In this document: positions 26,584 through 34,052 of the stretch, in pieces
Position numbering within the stretch: position 1 is the stretch's first letter
How the letters are laid out: each line of letters starts with the position of its first letter
Source: Lysobacterales bacterium
GTDB lineage: Bacteria; Pseudomonadota; Gammaproteobacteria; Xanthomonadales; SZUA-5
Assembly (NCBI GenBank): GCA_022844135.1
Contig: JALHMG010000009.1
Coordinates: forward strand, 23,695-87,694
Length of the DNA: 64,000 nt
Direction of reading: 5' to 3'
The notes under the pieces: generated by a model
Told to the model about the DNA's origin: nothing
Seen by the model: only the letters and a program-made list of their open reading frames with translations
Database searches by the model: none
Translations under genes and position numbers: made by a program

Positions 26584-27393
26584 ATGAATCGCGTGTTTTT
26601 TGTCTTGGTTGTTCTTCTGATTGCCGCGCCCGCGTCCGCCCAGCAAACGTTCGATGACTTGCAGGGGTTCAACAGTGCGGTGCCCGCGCAACGTGTTGAG
26701 GGTTTCGATCAATTGCCGATCGGCATGAACGCACCGCTGCTGACGCCCCCCGTGGTGCTCAGCGGCGTCGAGTTTCCGAACGCGCCGCAGGTCAACAGTA
26801 GTGGATTTAGCGGGTTGTTTCCCACTCAGGGATCGCCGCCCAACTATGTCGTGGTCAACTGGCGGGACTTCGCCTTGGTTCTCGCCAGACCGACCAATGC
26901 GCTTGGCGTTTCGCTGAAATGCCTGGGTTGCGATCCGATCGGCGGGCCCTCGAGCGTCATGCGCATTGAACTACGCAACGACGAGGAGCTGGTGGCGGTG
27001 CGAGAGGTGCCGACGCGATTCGACTCCAGCGTGCGCTTCGTGGGGATAGTCAGCAATCAAGCCTTCGATCGCGCCTTCATCACTCGCGTTCAGCAATCTG
27101 GCACCAGCAACTACGTGATCGACGACGTACGAATCGGCGATGGTGTTTTCGCCGATGGATTCGAGCCCACGGCGCCGCCGCTCGTCGCGGACCGCAAGGC
27201 TGGCACAACCCAGCGGTCCTCATCCTCGACTCTCGATCGCCAGCAGCGCTGTCTTGCGCTCGATTCCTCCCGCGTAACCGGTCATGGAACCGTCCCGACC
27301 GACAATGCGATGGCAAGGAATGATGATCGACAGCGGATTGCGTCCTACGGCGGCGGCAACTGCTCGCACGCCGCCTGGCTTGCCGACTCGTAG
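26584..27393 (+). CDS. Secreted protein with a GFE motif; reading frame runs on antisense into ogt
   Basis: The signal peptide MNRVFFVLVVLLIAAPASA and GGAG seven bases upstream fix the ATG at 26584. The ~170-residue mature part is beta-rich and resembles extracellular PEP-type jelly-roll proteins (SVMRIELRNDEELVAV, SNYVIDDVRIGDG). It reaches VFADGFE at about 27172, the same motif that ends other secreted proteins here. The frame does not stop there: it continues about 70 codons with low-complexity, non-family sequence and overlaps the convergent ogt gene by 174 bp. The original stop was probably near the GFE motif and has been lost. The function is unknown. Confidence 0.75.
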   Translation: MNRVFFVLVVLLIAAPASAQQTFDDLQGFNSAVPAQRVEGFDQLPIGMNAPLLTPPVVLSGVEFPNAPQVNSSGFSGLFPTQGSPPNYVVVNWRDFALVLARPTNALGVSLKCLGCDPIGGPSSVMRIELRNDEELVAVREVPTRFDSSVRFVGIVSNQAFDRAFITRVQQSGTSNYVIDDVRIGDGVFADGFEPTAPPLVADRKAGTTQRSSSSTLDRQQRCLALDSSRVTGHGTVPTDNAMARNDDRQRIASYGGGNCSHAAWLADS

Positions 27394-27699
27394 CGCAAGC
27401 TCGCCGTAGCTCAGGGTCTGGCCGCACGCGATGGACGCCAGCGTGTCCCAGACCGCGCGCTGAAACGCGGTGCCGCGTGGCGCCAACGGCAGCTCGAAAC
27501 TGCGGCGATGGCGGTTGAAGTACGCGTCGATCTGTTCGCCCGCCGTTCGAAGCAGCGCGTCGTCGGGCAGTTCGACGAAGCCCGCATCGAGCACGAAATC
27601 GTGCTCTTGACCAACAAAATGGGCGCCAATCAGCGCGCCGTTCTCGGCGCACAAACGCAGTGTGCCAAGCGGTGTTTCGTGGAGACGATAGGGGATCAT
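27220..27699 (-). CDS. ogt: Methylated-DNA--[protein]-cysteine S-methyltransferase
   Basis: This suicide repair protein transfers methyl groups from O6-methylguanine to its own cysteine. The 159-residue protein has the active-site motif IIIPCHRIVG (C129), the helix-turn-helix RAVWDTLASIACGQTLSYGE and GVRAVAAAVGRNP for arginine-finger flipping. It lacks an Ada N-terminal domain, so it is of the Ogt type. The ATG at 27699 is preceded by the repeat-filled gap after ada-alkA, on the same strand, so both probably share a transcript. Confidence 0.95.
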   Translation of the reverse strand: MIPYRLHETPLGTLRLCAENGALIGAHFVGQEHDFVLDAGFVELPDDALLRTAGEQIDAYFNRHRRSFELPLAPRGTAFQRAVWDTLASIACGQTLSYGELALRVGKPGGVRAVAAAVGRNPLSIIIPCHRIVGRDGSMTGYAGGIERKTALLAIESRG

Positions 27700-27704
27700 G
27701 GTTT

Positions 27705-27800
27705 TGGTTCCTGGTTGTCGGTTCTTGGTTCTTGGTGGTTCCGGCGTTAACTGACTTGCCAACGCTGGCTCCAAACCGAGAACCAAGAACCCACAACCGC
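27705..27800. repeat. GGTT-type hairpin repeat between ada-alkA and ogt
   Basis: The left arm (27705-27742) is a run of GGTTCCTGG/GGTTCTTGG-like units and the right arm (27774-27800) holds the inverse AACCGAGAACCAAGAACCC and ACAACCGC. The arms form an imperfect long hairpin filling nearly the whole 102-bp intergenic gap. Similar repeats occur at 44104-44183 and around 45942-46190. Confidence 0.75.
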
Positions 27801-27801
27801 T

Positions 27802-29205
27802 TCAAAGCCAGGCCTGCATCACCGCATACGCGCGCCACGGGCGCCAGGATTCGGCGCGGCTGCGCAAGCGCGAGGGCGAACGTTCGTCCAGCGCCTTCAT
27901 CAGCGCCAGATCGGCGGCCGGAAAGGCGTCTGGCCAGTGCAAGGCGCGCATGATGATGTACTGCGCGGTCCAATCGCCGATGCCGGGCAAGGCGACCAGC
28001 GCGGCGTAGGTTTGCTCGACGTCGGCAGCGGCGTGCAGTTGCAGGGCGCCGCTGTGCAGCGCTTTGGCAATTCGTACAATCGATTCGGCGCGCTGGCGGA
28101 CGATGCCGAGCTCGGCAATCGCACCGGCATCCACCTGGGCGATCGCGCTCGGCGATGGAAACAGACGATGGAGTTCGCCGTCGCCGTGGATGTCGCCGAA
28201 CGCGGCCACAAAGCGCATCGCCAAGGTGCGCGCGGCTTTGACCGACACTTGCTGGCCCAGGACGGCGCGCACGGCGAGCTCGAAGCCGTCGAAGGCGCCC
28301 GGCACGCGCAAGCCGGGTACGCGCGCCATATCGCCGAGCGCGCTCGCGATCTCGTCCGGGCGCGCGTCCAGATCGAAGACACGGCGCACGTGTGGGATCA
28401 CTTGCGCCACCGCTGGCGCGAGTGCCGCGTCGAGCGTCAACTCGACACCATCGGCGCAGGGCTCCACCTGCATCACACCGACGTGCTCGCGACCATCGGG
28501 CGAACGCGCGCGCAGCAGGCGCCGATAGCGCTCGCCGTCGATCATCTCGATACCCGGAATCGCACGTGCGCCCAGAAATGCGAGCAGCGGTTGATATGCG
28601 TACGGCGGTCGTGCGCTGAGCGTGAAACGCAGCGTTGTTGGCAGCGTTCTTTTGTCGCGCAGCGCACCCGGCGCAAAGCGGTAACGTTCCTGCATCGCCG
28701 CATTGAAGCGGCGCACGCTCGCAAAGCCGCTGGCAAAGGCGATGTCGGTGATCGGCATCGGCGAGTCGGTCAGCAACCGTTTGGCCAGCAGCAGGCGCTG
28801 CGTCTGTCGATACTCGATCGGGCTGACGCCGTATTCGGCGGCGAAAACGCGACGCAGGTGGCGATCGCTGATGCCCATGCGCGACGCCAACGCAGAGAGC
28901 GCATCGTCGCCAAGCGCGCCATCATCGAGTGCCTGTGCCGCTTGGCTGGCCAGCCGCTGGCGCGCATCGACAGCGCTATTGCCGGGCGCCAGTTCCGGCC
29001 GGCAACGCAAGCACGGGCGATAGCCATCGCGCTCGGCCAGCGCCGCGTGCGCATAAAACGTGCAGCTTGAGCGCTTGGGTGTTTTTGCAGTGCACACCGG
29101 CCTGCAGTAAATTCCGGTGCTGCGCACGGCAACAAAGAATCGCCCGTCGAAGCGCGCGTCGTGGGTTCGCAGCGCGCGGTAGCAGTCGTCATCGGAGAGT
29201 CGCAC
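27802..29205 (-). CDS. Ada-AlkA fusion: methylation sensor and 3-methyladenine DNA glycosylase
   Basis: This bifunctional protein senses and repairs alkylation damage. With the GTG start at 29205 it has 467 residues. The Ada zinc domain has cysteines 34, 38, 65 and 68 (GIYCRPVCTA, YRPCLRC), which match the methyl-acceptor site. A two-helix AraC HTH (ISDRHLRRVF, SGFASVRRFN) follows. The AlkA N-domain comes next, then the helix-hairpin-helix LPGIGDWTAQY with catalytic aspartate D432 in AADLAL. AGGAAG seven bases before the GTG supports this start. A longer frame from an ATG at 29310 adds 35 residues without family similarity. It lies upstream of ogt, forming an adaptive-response unit. Confidence 0.92.
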   Translation of the reverse strand: MRLSDDDCYRALRTHDARFDGRFFVAVRSTGIYCRPVCTAKTPKRSSCTFYAHAALAERDGYRPCLRCRPELAPGNSAVDARQRLASQAAQALDDGALGDDALSALASRMGISDRHLRRVFAAEYGVSPIEYRQTQRLLLAKRLLTDSPMPITDIAFASGFASVRRFNAAMQERYRFAPGALRDKRTLPTTLRFTLSARPPYAYQPLLAFLGARAIPGIEMIDGERYRRLLRARSPDGREHVGVMQVEPCADGVELTLDAALAPAVAQVIPHVRRVFDLDARPDEIASALGDMARVPGLRVPGAFDGFELAVRAVLGQQVSVKAARTLAMRFVAAFGDIHGDGELHRLFPSPSAIAQVDAGAIAELGIVRQRAESIVRIAKALHSGALQLHAAADVEQTYAALVALPGIGDWTAQYIIMRALHWPDAFPAADLALMKALDERSPSRLRSRAESWRPWRAYAVMQAWL

Positions 29206-29486
29206 CGAAGCTTCCTGCGGAAACTTCGATTCGGTGAGCCGGTCGGGCCCGCGCAGCGAAAAAGTGGTTTTCGCTGCGCGTCCAGTGGCTTTTCTTGCGG
29301 GCGTGTTCATGGCCGCCAGGATGCGCCGGTCGGCGTTTCTCCGCTAGCCGTTTCCGGACATGGAATGGTGCAGACGGACGTTTCCGGCAGACACTTTCAT
29401 CCCTGCGAAGCAGGCCAGCCTCGCGCGGCGGAACCGAGGTCTTCGCTGCGCGCCTGCGCCTTCGTTGCCAGATCGATGCGCAAGCG

Positions 29487-30275
29487 TCAGCGTGTTCGTA
29501 ACTGATCAACTGCCGCGCGCAGGGCGCGGATTTCGTTAAGCATTTCGACGCGTTCGGCGTGGGCCACGGCTTCGTCCTTGTCCGCCTCCGCTTTAAGATC
29601 GCCCGCCACGTGTTCCTGCATCGCGTTGACCACCACCGCGATGAACAGGTTCAGCACAGTGAAGGTGCTGACCAGGATGAAGCCCAGGAAGAACACCCAG
29701 GCCCACGGCTGAACTTTCATCAGATCGCGGGCGATATCGGCCCAGCCTTCCATGGTCATCACCTGGAACAGTGTGAATGCGGTGCGCCCGAGGGTGCCGA
29801 AGAACTCCGGCGACGCAGCGGCGAAGAGCTTGGTGCCCATCACCGACGCCACGTACAGCACGAGGGCTAGCAGCAGCATGATCGAGGTCAGCCCCGGCAG
29901 CGCACTCAAGAGCGCCGCGACCACCCGGCGCATGCTGGGCACGATCGACACCAGGCGCAGCACGCGCAGAATGCGCATTGCCCGCAATACCGAAAATGCG
30001 CCGCTCGCCGGCACCAGCGCGATGGCAACGATGACGAAGTCGAAGACATTCCAGGGATCGCGGAAAAAGCGGAAGCGATAAACGATCAACTTCAGTGCGA
30101 TTTCGGTCGTGAATATCGCCAGTGCGGCGCGATCGAGCACATGCAGGACCGTCCCGTAACGCGCCATCAGATCGGGCGAGGTTTCCATGCCGAGCGTGAT
30201 CGCGTTGAGCACGATCACCGCGATGATGAATTGCGTGAAGCGCGGATGTTCGATGAAACGTTGTAGGGCGGACAT
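29487..30275 (-). CDS. Single-domain voltage-gated ion channel (NaChBac-like)
   Basis: This 262-residue protein has six membrane spans in the order of voltage-gated channels. S1 begins FTQFIIAVIVLNAITLGMET, and the S4 voltage sensor has regularly spaced arginines (LRAMRILRVLRLVSIVPSMRR). The pore helix and filter are FTLFQVMTMEGWADI. The filter TMEGW differs from the TLESW of NaChBac, so ion selectivity is uncertain. A cytoplasmic coiled coil (residues ~225-262, VEMLNEIRALRAAVDQL) would hold the tetramer together, as in NaChBac. The ATG at 30275 begins MSALQRFIEHPRF, and upstream frame without coding character is excluded. Confidence 0.92.
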   Translation of the reverse strand: MSALQRFIEHPRFTQFIIAVIVLNAITLGMETSPDLMARYGTVLHVLDRAALAIFTTEIALKLIVYRFRFFRDPWNVFDFVIVAIALVPASGAFSVLRAMRILRVLRLVSIVPSMRRVVAALLSALPGLTSIMLLLALVLYVASVMGTKLFAAASPEFFGTLGRTAFTLFQVMTMEGWADIARDLMKVQPWAWVFFLGFILVSTFTVLNLFIAVVVNAMQEHVAGDLKAEADKDEAVAHAERVEMLNEIRALRAAVDQLRTR

Positions 30276-30418
30276 GGTGCTTTGGGTATTGGGTGGGTGC
30301 CGCGATACTAGCGCCAACAAGTTCGATGCCGACTCGTCACCTGAGCGCACCCTGGGCGCGGCGAGAACCGAACCGTTCTCGCTGGAAAGTCCCCAAGCAG
30401 CTTTCGAGCGACGTTAAT

Positions 30419-31054
30419 TCACGGTCGCCGTGCGACCACCCACACCTCGACCCAATCGGCGCCCGCCTTTTTGCACACCTTCGCTGCCTCGGCAAGCGTG
30501 GCGCCGGTGGTCATGACATCGTCGATCAAAGCGACGCGGGGCGGCAGATCGCCCTGTACCTGGAATGCGCCACGAACATTGCGTCGGCGCTCGTCGGAAT
30601 CCAGTCCCGATTGCGCCGCGGTGGCACGCCGGCGCTGCAAGAACTGCAGAATCGGCCGGCCTTGTGCAACCTGCCGGGCGAGCAGCAGCGACTGGTTGAA
30701 GCCGCGCTCGCGCAGTCGCGTGCGATGCAAAGGAATCGGTATCAGCGCATCGACCAGGCGCGGCGCGCAAATCTTCGCCAGCAGCTCTGCTGCGACCACT
30801 CCGAGCGCCAGTCGGCCCTTGAACTTGAAACCTTGCAGCAAAGCGTCCACGGGCGGCTGGTAACGCAGCGCCGCCAGGGCCGCATCGAAAGGCGGGCTCT
30901 GGCGTTGGCAAGCGCCGCACTCCTCAACCGCGATCGGTGTCGGGATCGCACACCGTGCGCAGGCCGGACCCAGCGCAGGCAGCAAGGAAGCGCACTGCGC
31001 GCACAGGCGCGCGGTGCTTGGGCATCCGCAGAGACCGCATTGCTGGATCAACAT
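30419..31054 (-). CDS. comF: ComF-family protein
   Basis: ComF proteins assist DNA uptake during transformation and have a phosphoribosyltransferase fold. The 211-residue protein has an N-terminal zinc-finger region with four CxxC-type pairs (CGLCG, CAQC, CARC, CGAC). The core has LIPIPLHRTRLRERGFNQS and the PRPP loop VALIDDVMTTGATLAEAA. Type IV pilus genes elsewhere in the window (pilU) are consistent with natural competence, which is inference. It stands alone on the minus strand. Confidence 0.94.
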   Translation of the reverse strand: MLIQQCGLCGCPSTARLCAQCASLLPALGPACARCAIPTPIAVEECGACQRQSPPFDAALAALRYQPPVDALLQGFKFKGRLALGVVAAELLAKICAPRLVDALIPIPLHRTRLRERGFNQSLLLARQVAQGRPILQFLQRRRATAAQSGLDSDERRRNVRGAFQVQGDLPPRVALIDDVMTTGATLAEAAKVCKKAGADWVEVWVVARRP

Positions 31055-31091
31055 GCGCGCACTCTACGCGAGGCGAGGCGCACTTCGAAAC

Positions 31092-31121
31092 GAAGAAGGG
31101 CGCCTCGCGGCGCCCTTCTTC
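31092..31121 (-). terminator. Strong hairpin terminator after the secreted beta-helix gene
   Basis: A perfect 13-bp stem GAAGAAGGGCGCC/GGCGCCCTTCTTC with a TCGC loop lies 20 bp beyond the stop of the gene at 31142-32863 and before comF. The stem itself supplies the pyrimidine run on the minus strand. Confidence 0.85.
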
Positions 31122-31141
31122 AGGTCGACAAAGTACTGCGA

Positions 31142-32863
31142 TCAGCGGAAGTCGTACGTCCAGCCCGCCGCCCAGTTGTCCTCGGCATTGCGGAACGCGC
31201 CGATGTAATCGGTCGATTCGAAGAACAACGTCGGCGCGTAGGTATTGGCGATGTTCAGCGCGGTGCCGGCCGGGAACGGCGTGGTGCCCGACAGCGGATT
31301 GGCGCCGACGCGATTGTTCACGCCGCCAGCGTACCACTGGCTCACCAGGTACGGATCCGCTGAAGCGTCCTCGAAGTTGGTCGCATTCGACAGGAACATA
31401 TCGCGCATCGTCAGATCGCCGCTGCTCGGCGATTGCGGCGTGCCGGCGACAGTGAAGGTGGCCGCGTCGTTGAAGTTCAAGCCTTCGCCAGCGAAACCAA
31501 CCACCACACCCTTGCTGTACACCGCGCCCGAACCGCGACGCAGACGGATGCCTTCATTGCCGGCGGTGCCGGCGCCGATCAGCGTGAAGTTGCTGATCGC
31601 CGGACGCGTACGCGGCTGCAGATCGAAGCTGTTCGGGTGATTGTCCGATTCGATACCGTTCGAGTCGCCGCCGACGTTGCCCACCGCAGGAACCTGACGG
31701 ATGTAGGCGAACTGCAGGCTGCCCTGATAACCGAGGTCGAAGTCGAGCGAGTCGTCCTCGGCGCCGATCACGGCCAGATACTTGCCGTTGACCGTGCCGC
31801 CGAACATTTCCAGACCATCGTCCAGACCGCCGTAGACCTGGACATTTTCCATCACCGTGCCCGAGCCGACGCCCAGCAAGGTGATCGAGTTCAGCTCTTC
31901 GTTCGGGCGCACTTCTTGCCCGGCGTAGCGGACCTGCACGTACTTCAGAATGCCGCTCGACTCGGTGGTGAGGTTGCCGCCGAACTGCTGCGCAGCGACC
32001 GCTTCGAAGGTGCAGGGCGTGCCGTCTTGCGAGGCGTTGCATTGGCTGTTGCCGGCGATCACCAGACCCGCCCACGAGCCATTGCTGCGCGTCGGGCCGG
32101 TGAAGATGATCGGTGCAAACGGCTGACCTTCGGCGAACAATCTCGAACCTGGCTGAACAGCGAGGTAGCTCAGCGCGGCGCCGCTGCCGGTGATCAACGT
32201 GCCCGGATCGATGGTCAAACGACCCTGACCGGTGTTGCGACCGCTACCGACGCGCGTCGGGCCGTCGATGACGTAAGTGGCGTTGTTGGTCAGGCGCACA
32301 TCGCCGGTGATCGTGTTGTTGATCTTGCAGGTGCGGTTTTCGGCAGCGCCGACGGCCGTGGTGCCGGTCGGGCACGCGGTGAACGGCTGGGTGTAGACGC
32401 AGGTGCTCGGTACCGCGCCCGGACGCGAGAAGGTGTAGTTCGCCGCCGGCAGGTTGACGCCCGCCGCTGGCGTGAAGCTGATGCGCAGATCGTTGCAGCT
32501 ATTGAACGTCAGGCTCGCCGTGCCGACTTGCTGGCTGTTCGGATTGGTGAACGGATTGCCGAACGTGCCGCCGGAAAAACGCAGCGCAGGAACATTGTTG
32601 AAGCGGAACTCGCCCTCGTTGACGGTGGTGCTGAGCACGATCCAGTTCTGCGTACCGCCCGGCTCATACGCGAACAGCGCGGTGAACAGCGTGCCGACGC
32701 CTGGGCCAGTCGGGATGTAGTCGATCATCAGACCGCGGCCGGATTCGGCGGCGTTGTACCAAGCGCCTTCCAGCGAGTCGTTGACGATCAGCGCGGCATT
32801 AGCCTGCGCGCCGAGTGCCAGCGCAACGGCGCCAGCCAGCTTGGTCGGAAAACGCTTAAACAT
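31142..32863 (-). CDS. Large secreted right-handed beta-helix protein
   Basis: This 573-residue protein has a signal peptide (MFKRFPTKLAGAVALALGAQANA). An N-terminal ~140-residue domain begins SLEGAWYNAAESGRGLMIDY. A right-handed parallel beta-helix follows (residues ~190-480), with GTLITGSGAALSYLAVQPGS, FGGNLTTESSGILKYVQVRY and GIESDNHPN. The C-terminus is a tryptophan-rich tail NWAAGWTYDFR. I recall proteins with similar tails beside TonB-dependent receptors in other proteobacteria, but none is here. The upstream minus-strand sequence contains CTGTCA and CTGTAA 18 bp apart (32910-32935), which only loosely recalls a PHO box. The leader hairpin covers its ribosome-binding site. Substrate and role are unknown. 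Confidence 0.82.
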   Translation of the reverse strand: MFKRFPTKLAGAVALALGAQANAALIVNDSLEGAWYNAAESGRGLMIDYIPTGPGVGTLFTALFAYEPGGTQNWIVLSTTVNEGEFRFNNVPALRFSGGTFGNPFTNPNSQQVGTASLTFNSCNDLRISFTPAAGVNLPAANYTFSRPGAVPSTCVYTQPFTACPTGTTAVGAAENRTCKINNTITGDVRLTNNATYVIDGPTRVGSGRNTGQGRLTIDPGTLITGSGAALSYLAVQPGSRLFAEGQPFAPIIFTGPTRSNGSWAGLVIAGNSQCNASQDGTPCTFEAVAAQQFGGNLTTESSGILKYVQVRYAGQEVRPNEELNSITLLGVGSGTVMENVQVYGGLDDGLEMFGGTVNGKYLAVIGAEDDSLDFDLGYQGSLQFAYIRQVPAVGNVGGDSNGIESDNHPNSFDLQPRTRPAISNFTLIGAGTAGNEGIRLRRGSGAVYSKGVVVGFAGEGLNFNDAATFTVAGTPQSPSSGDLTMRDMFLSNATNFEDASADPYLVSQWYAGGVNNRVGANPLSGTTPFPAGTALNIANTYAPTLFFESTDYIGAFRNAEDNWAAGWTYDFR

Positions 32864-32865
32864 GA

Positions 32866-32894
32866 GCAGCCTCTGATAGAGCGGGTGAGGCTGC
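32866..32894 (-). promoter_or_regulatory. Leader hairpin sequestering the ribosome-binding site
   Basis: In the mRNA of the beta-helix protein gene the arms GCAGCCTC and GAGGCTGC pair perfectly over 8 bp around a 13-nt loop. The 3' arm contains GAGG, which sits six bases before the ATG at 32863 and is the only Shine-Dalgarno candidate. Translation should therefore depend on opening this hairpin. Regulation by a factor or by temperature is inference. Confidence 0.6.
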
Positions 32895-32948
32895 CCAGAT
32901 TGCAGAAGTAGTGTTACAGCTTTTTGACTGTGACAGGACGGGAATATG

Positions 32949-33401
32949 TCACTCGGCAGGCGCCTCAGGCTTGGCACACAAACAGGCGCCGTTGTCGAAG
33001 ACGATGCGCCACTCGCCATCCGCCTCGCGACGCCAGGTTGATGTAAAGCGCGCAATGGGTTGACCATCGAGATTGGTCACGGGCCCCTCTGAATGCCCAA
33101 GGTCGCCGCCCATGACAACATCCACAAGATCCGGGCCCCAGGCAAATGGCGCTGGCGTATCGGGTTTGAAGAACTGCTGCCAATGCGCGCCGATCGCTGC
33201 TTTCCCGCGCAGCGGCTGGCCGCCATTCAAAAACACCGCATCCTCGGCGACGAAGCCCATGAACGCCTGGTAGTCGCGATCAGCCATCGTTTTGGCAAAC
33301 GCGCGTTCTGCTGCGGCAACTTCCTGCCGACGCTGTTCAAGATCGATCTCGGCCTGAGCACCAAAGGCTACGAACAATAGTGTGGCGGCGATGGCACGCA
33401 T
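32949..33401 (-). CDS. Exported NTF2-like (DUF4440/SnoaL) protein
   Basis: This 150-residue protein has a short signal peptide (MRAIAATLLFVAFGAQA) and an NTF2-like cone fold. The first helix is AAERAFAKTMADRDYQAFMG, the strand FVAEDAVFLNGGQPLRGKAA follows, and the closing strands are FTSTWRREADGEWRIVFDNG. The fold serves as a small-molecule binding or enzymatic scaffold, and the ligand is unknown. Two cysteines near the C-terminus (ACLCAK) are notable for an exported protein. The start of the beta-helix gene lies 85 bp away on the same strand. Confidence 0.82.
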   Translation of the reverse strand: MRAIAATLLFVAFGAQAEIDLEQRRQEVAAAERAFAKTMADRDYQAFMGFVAEDAVFLNGGQPLRGKAAIGAHWQQFFKPDTPAPFAWGPDLVDVVMGGDLGHSEGPVTNLDGQPIARFTSTWRREADGEWRIVFDNGACLCAKPEAPAE

Positions 33402-33559
33402 CTCTTGCGCTCCGACGACAGTGGTTCACGCAATTATGAGCGTATTCGTGGCGGACAATGTACGGCGCCTCACATCGACAGCCCTGTCAGACCGCAGCGC
33501 GCCCACGAAGCCGAAAGACTCAGACCCAAGCCTTCGGCCCGTGGCGGTGCGACGCCGAC

Positions 33560-33931
33560 TTACGGCGCTGAGGTCGACATGATTCCACCGACTCCCTGGA
33601 TAGAGATCAGCGGCCATTGGGTGACCCAGCAGCTGTTCGAATTCCAAACACGCAGTTTTGTTTTCCCATCCGCAGCATTCATCACCATGTCCCGCAGCGG
33701 TTGTTTCGCGGTTTCCGACGGATGGATCGCGAACGAAGTCACAAACCCGGTCTGCAGGGCGCAAGCGGGCAAGGAGTAGTTGTAGATCACAAAGTTCTTC
33801 AGTTTGAAACTGATCAGTCCTTCCGAATTGACAGTCACAGTATCAATGTAGCCCTCAACATCAGAGGCCATCATCGGGCTCGACGCAAACAATCCAAGAG
33901 AACAAGCCAAAGCAAGCATTGCACGGTTCAT
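33560..33931 (-). CDS. Small exported protein of unknown function
   Basis: This 123-residue protein begins with a signal peptide (MNRAMLALACSLGLFASSPM, cleaved near MMA-SD). The mature ~100 residues are beta-rich with two cysteines likely to form a disulfide (PACALQTG and SNSCWVTQWP). Phrases such as IDTVTVNSEGLISFKLKNF resemble small periplasmic hypothetical proteins seen in many proteobacteria, but I cannot name the family. About 160 bp without a gene separate it from the NTF2-like gene. Confidence 0.72.
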   Translation of the reverse strand: MNRAMLALACSLGLFASSPMMASDVEGYIDTVTVNSEGLISFKLKNFVIYNYSLPACALQTGFVTSFAIHPSETAKQPLRDMVMNAADGKTKLRVWNSNSCWVTQWPLISIQGVGGIMSTSAP

Positions 33932-34052
33932 TTCAAGTCATTCCGAGAGTAGATCGGCCCATCGCCGACGTTGATGGGAACGCGAAGACCCGCTTCAACC
34001 GGATAGTGATTTGATTCGGAGAAACCGTTTCGTTGTGCTTTCGTTCAGCTCG

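Noticed and set aside
32910..32935. PHO box upstream of the secreted beta-helix gene
   Set aside because: CTGTCA and CTGTAA are 18 bp apart rather than the 11-bp period of a PHO box, so the match is too weak to call.
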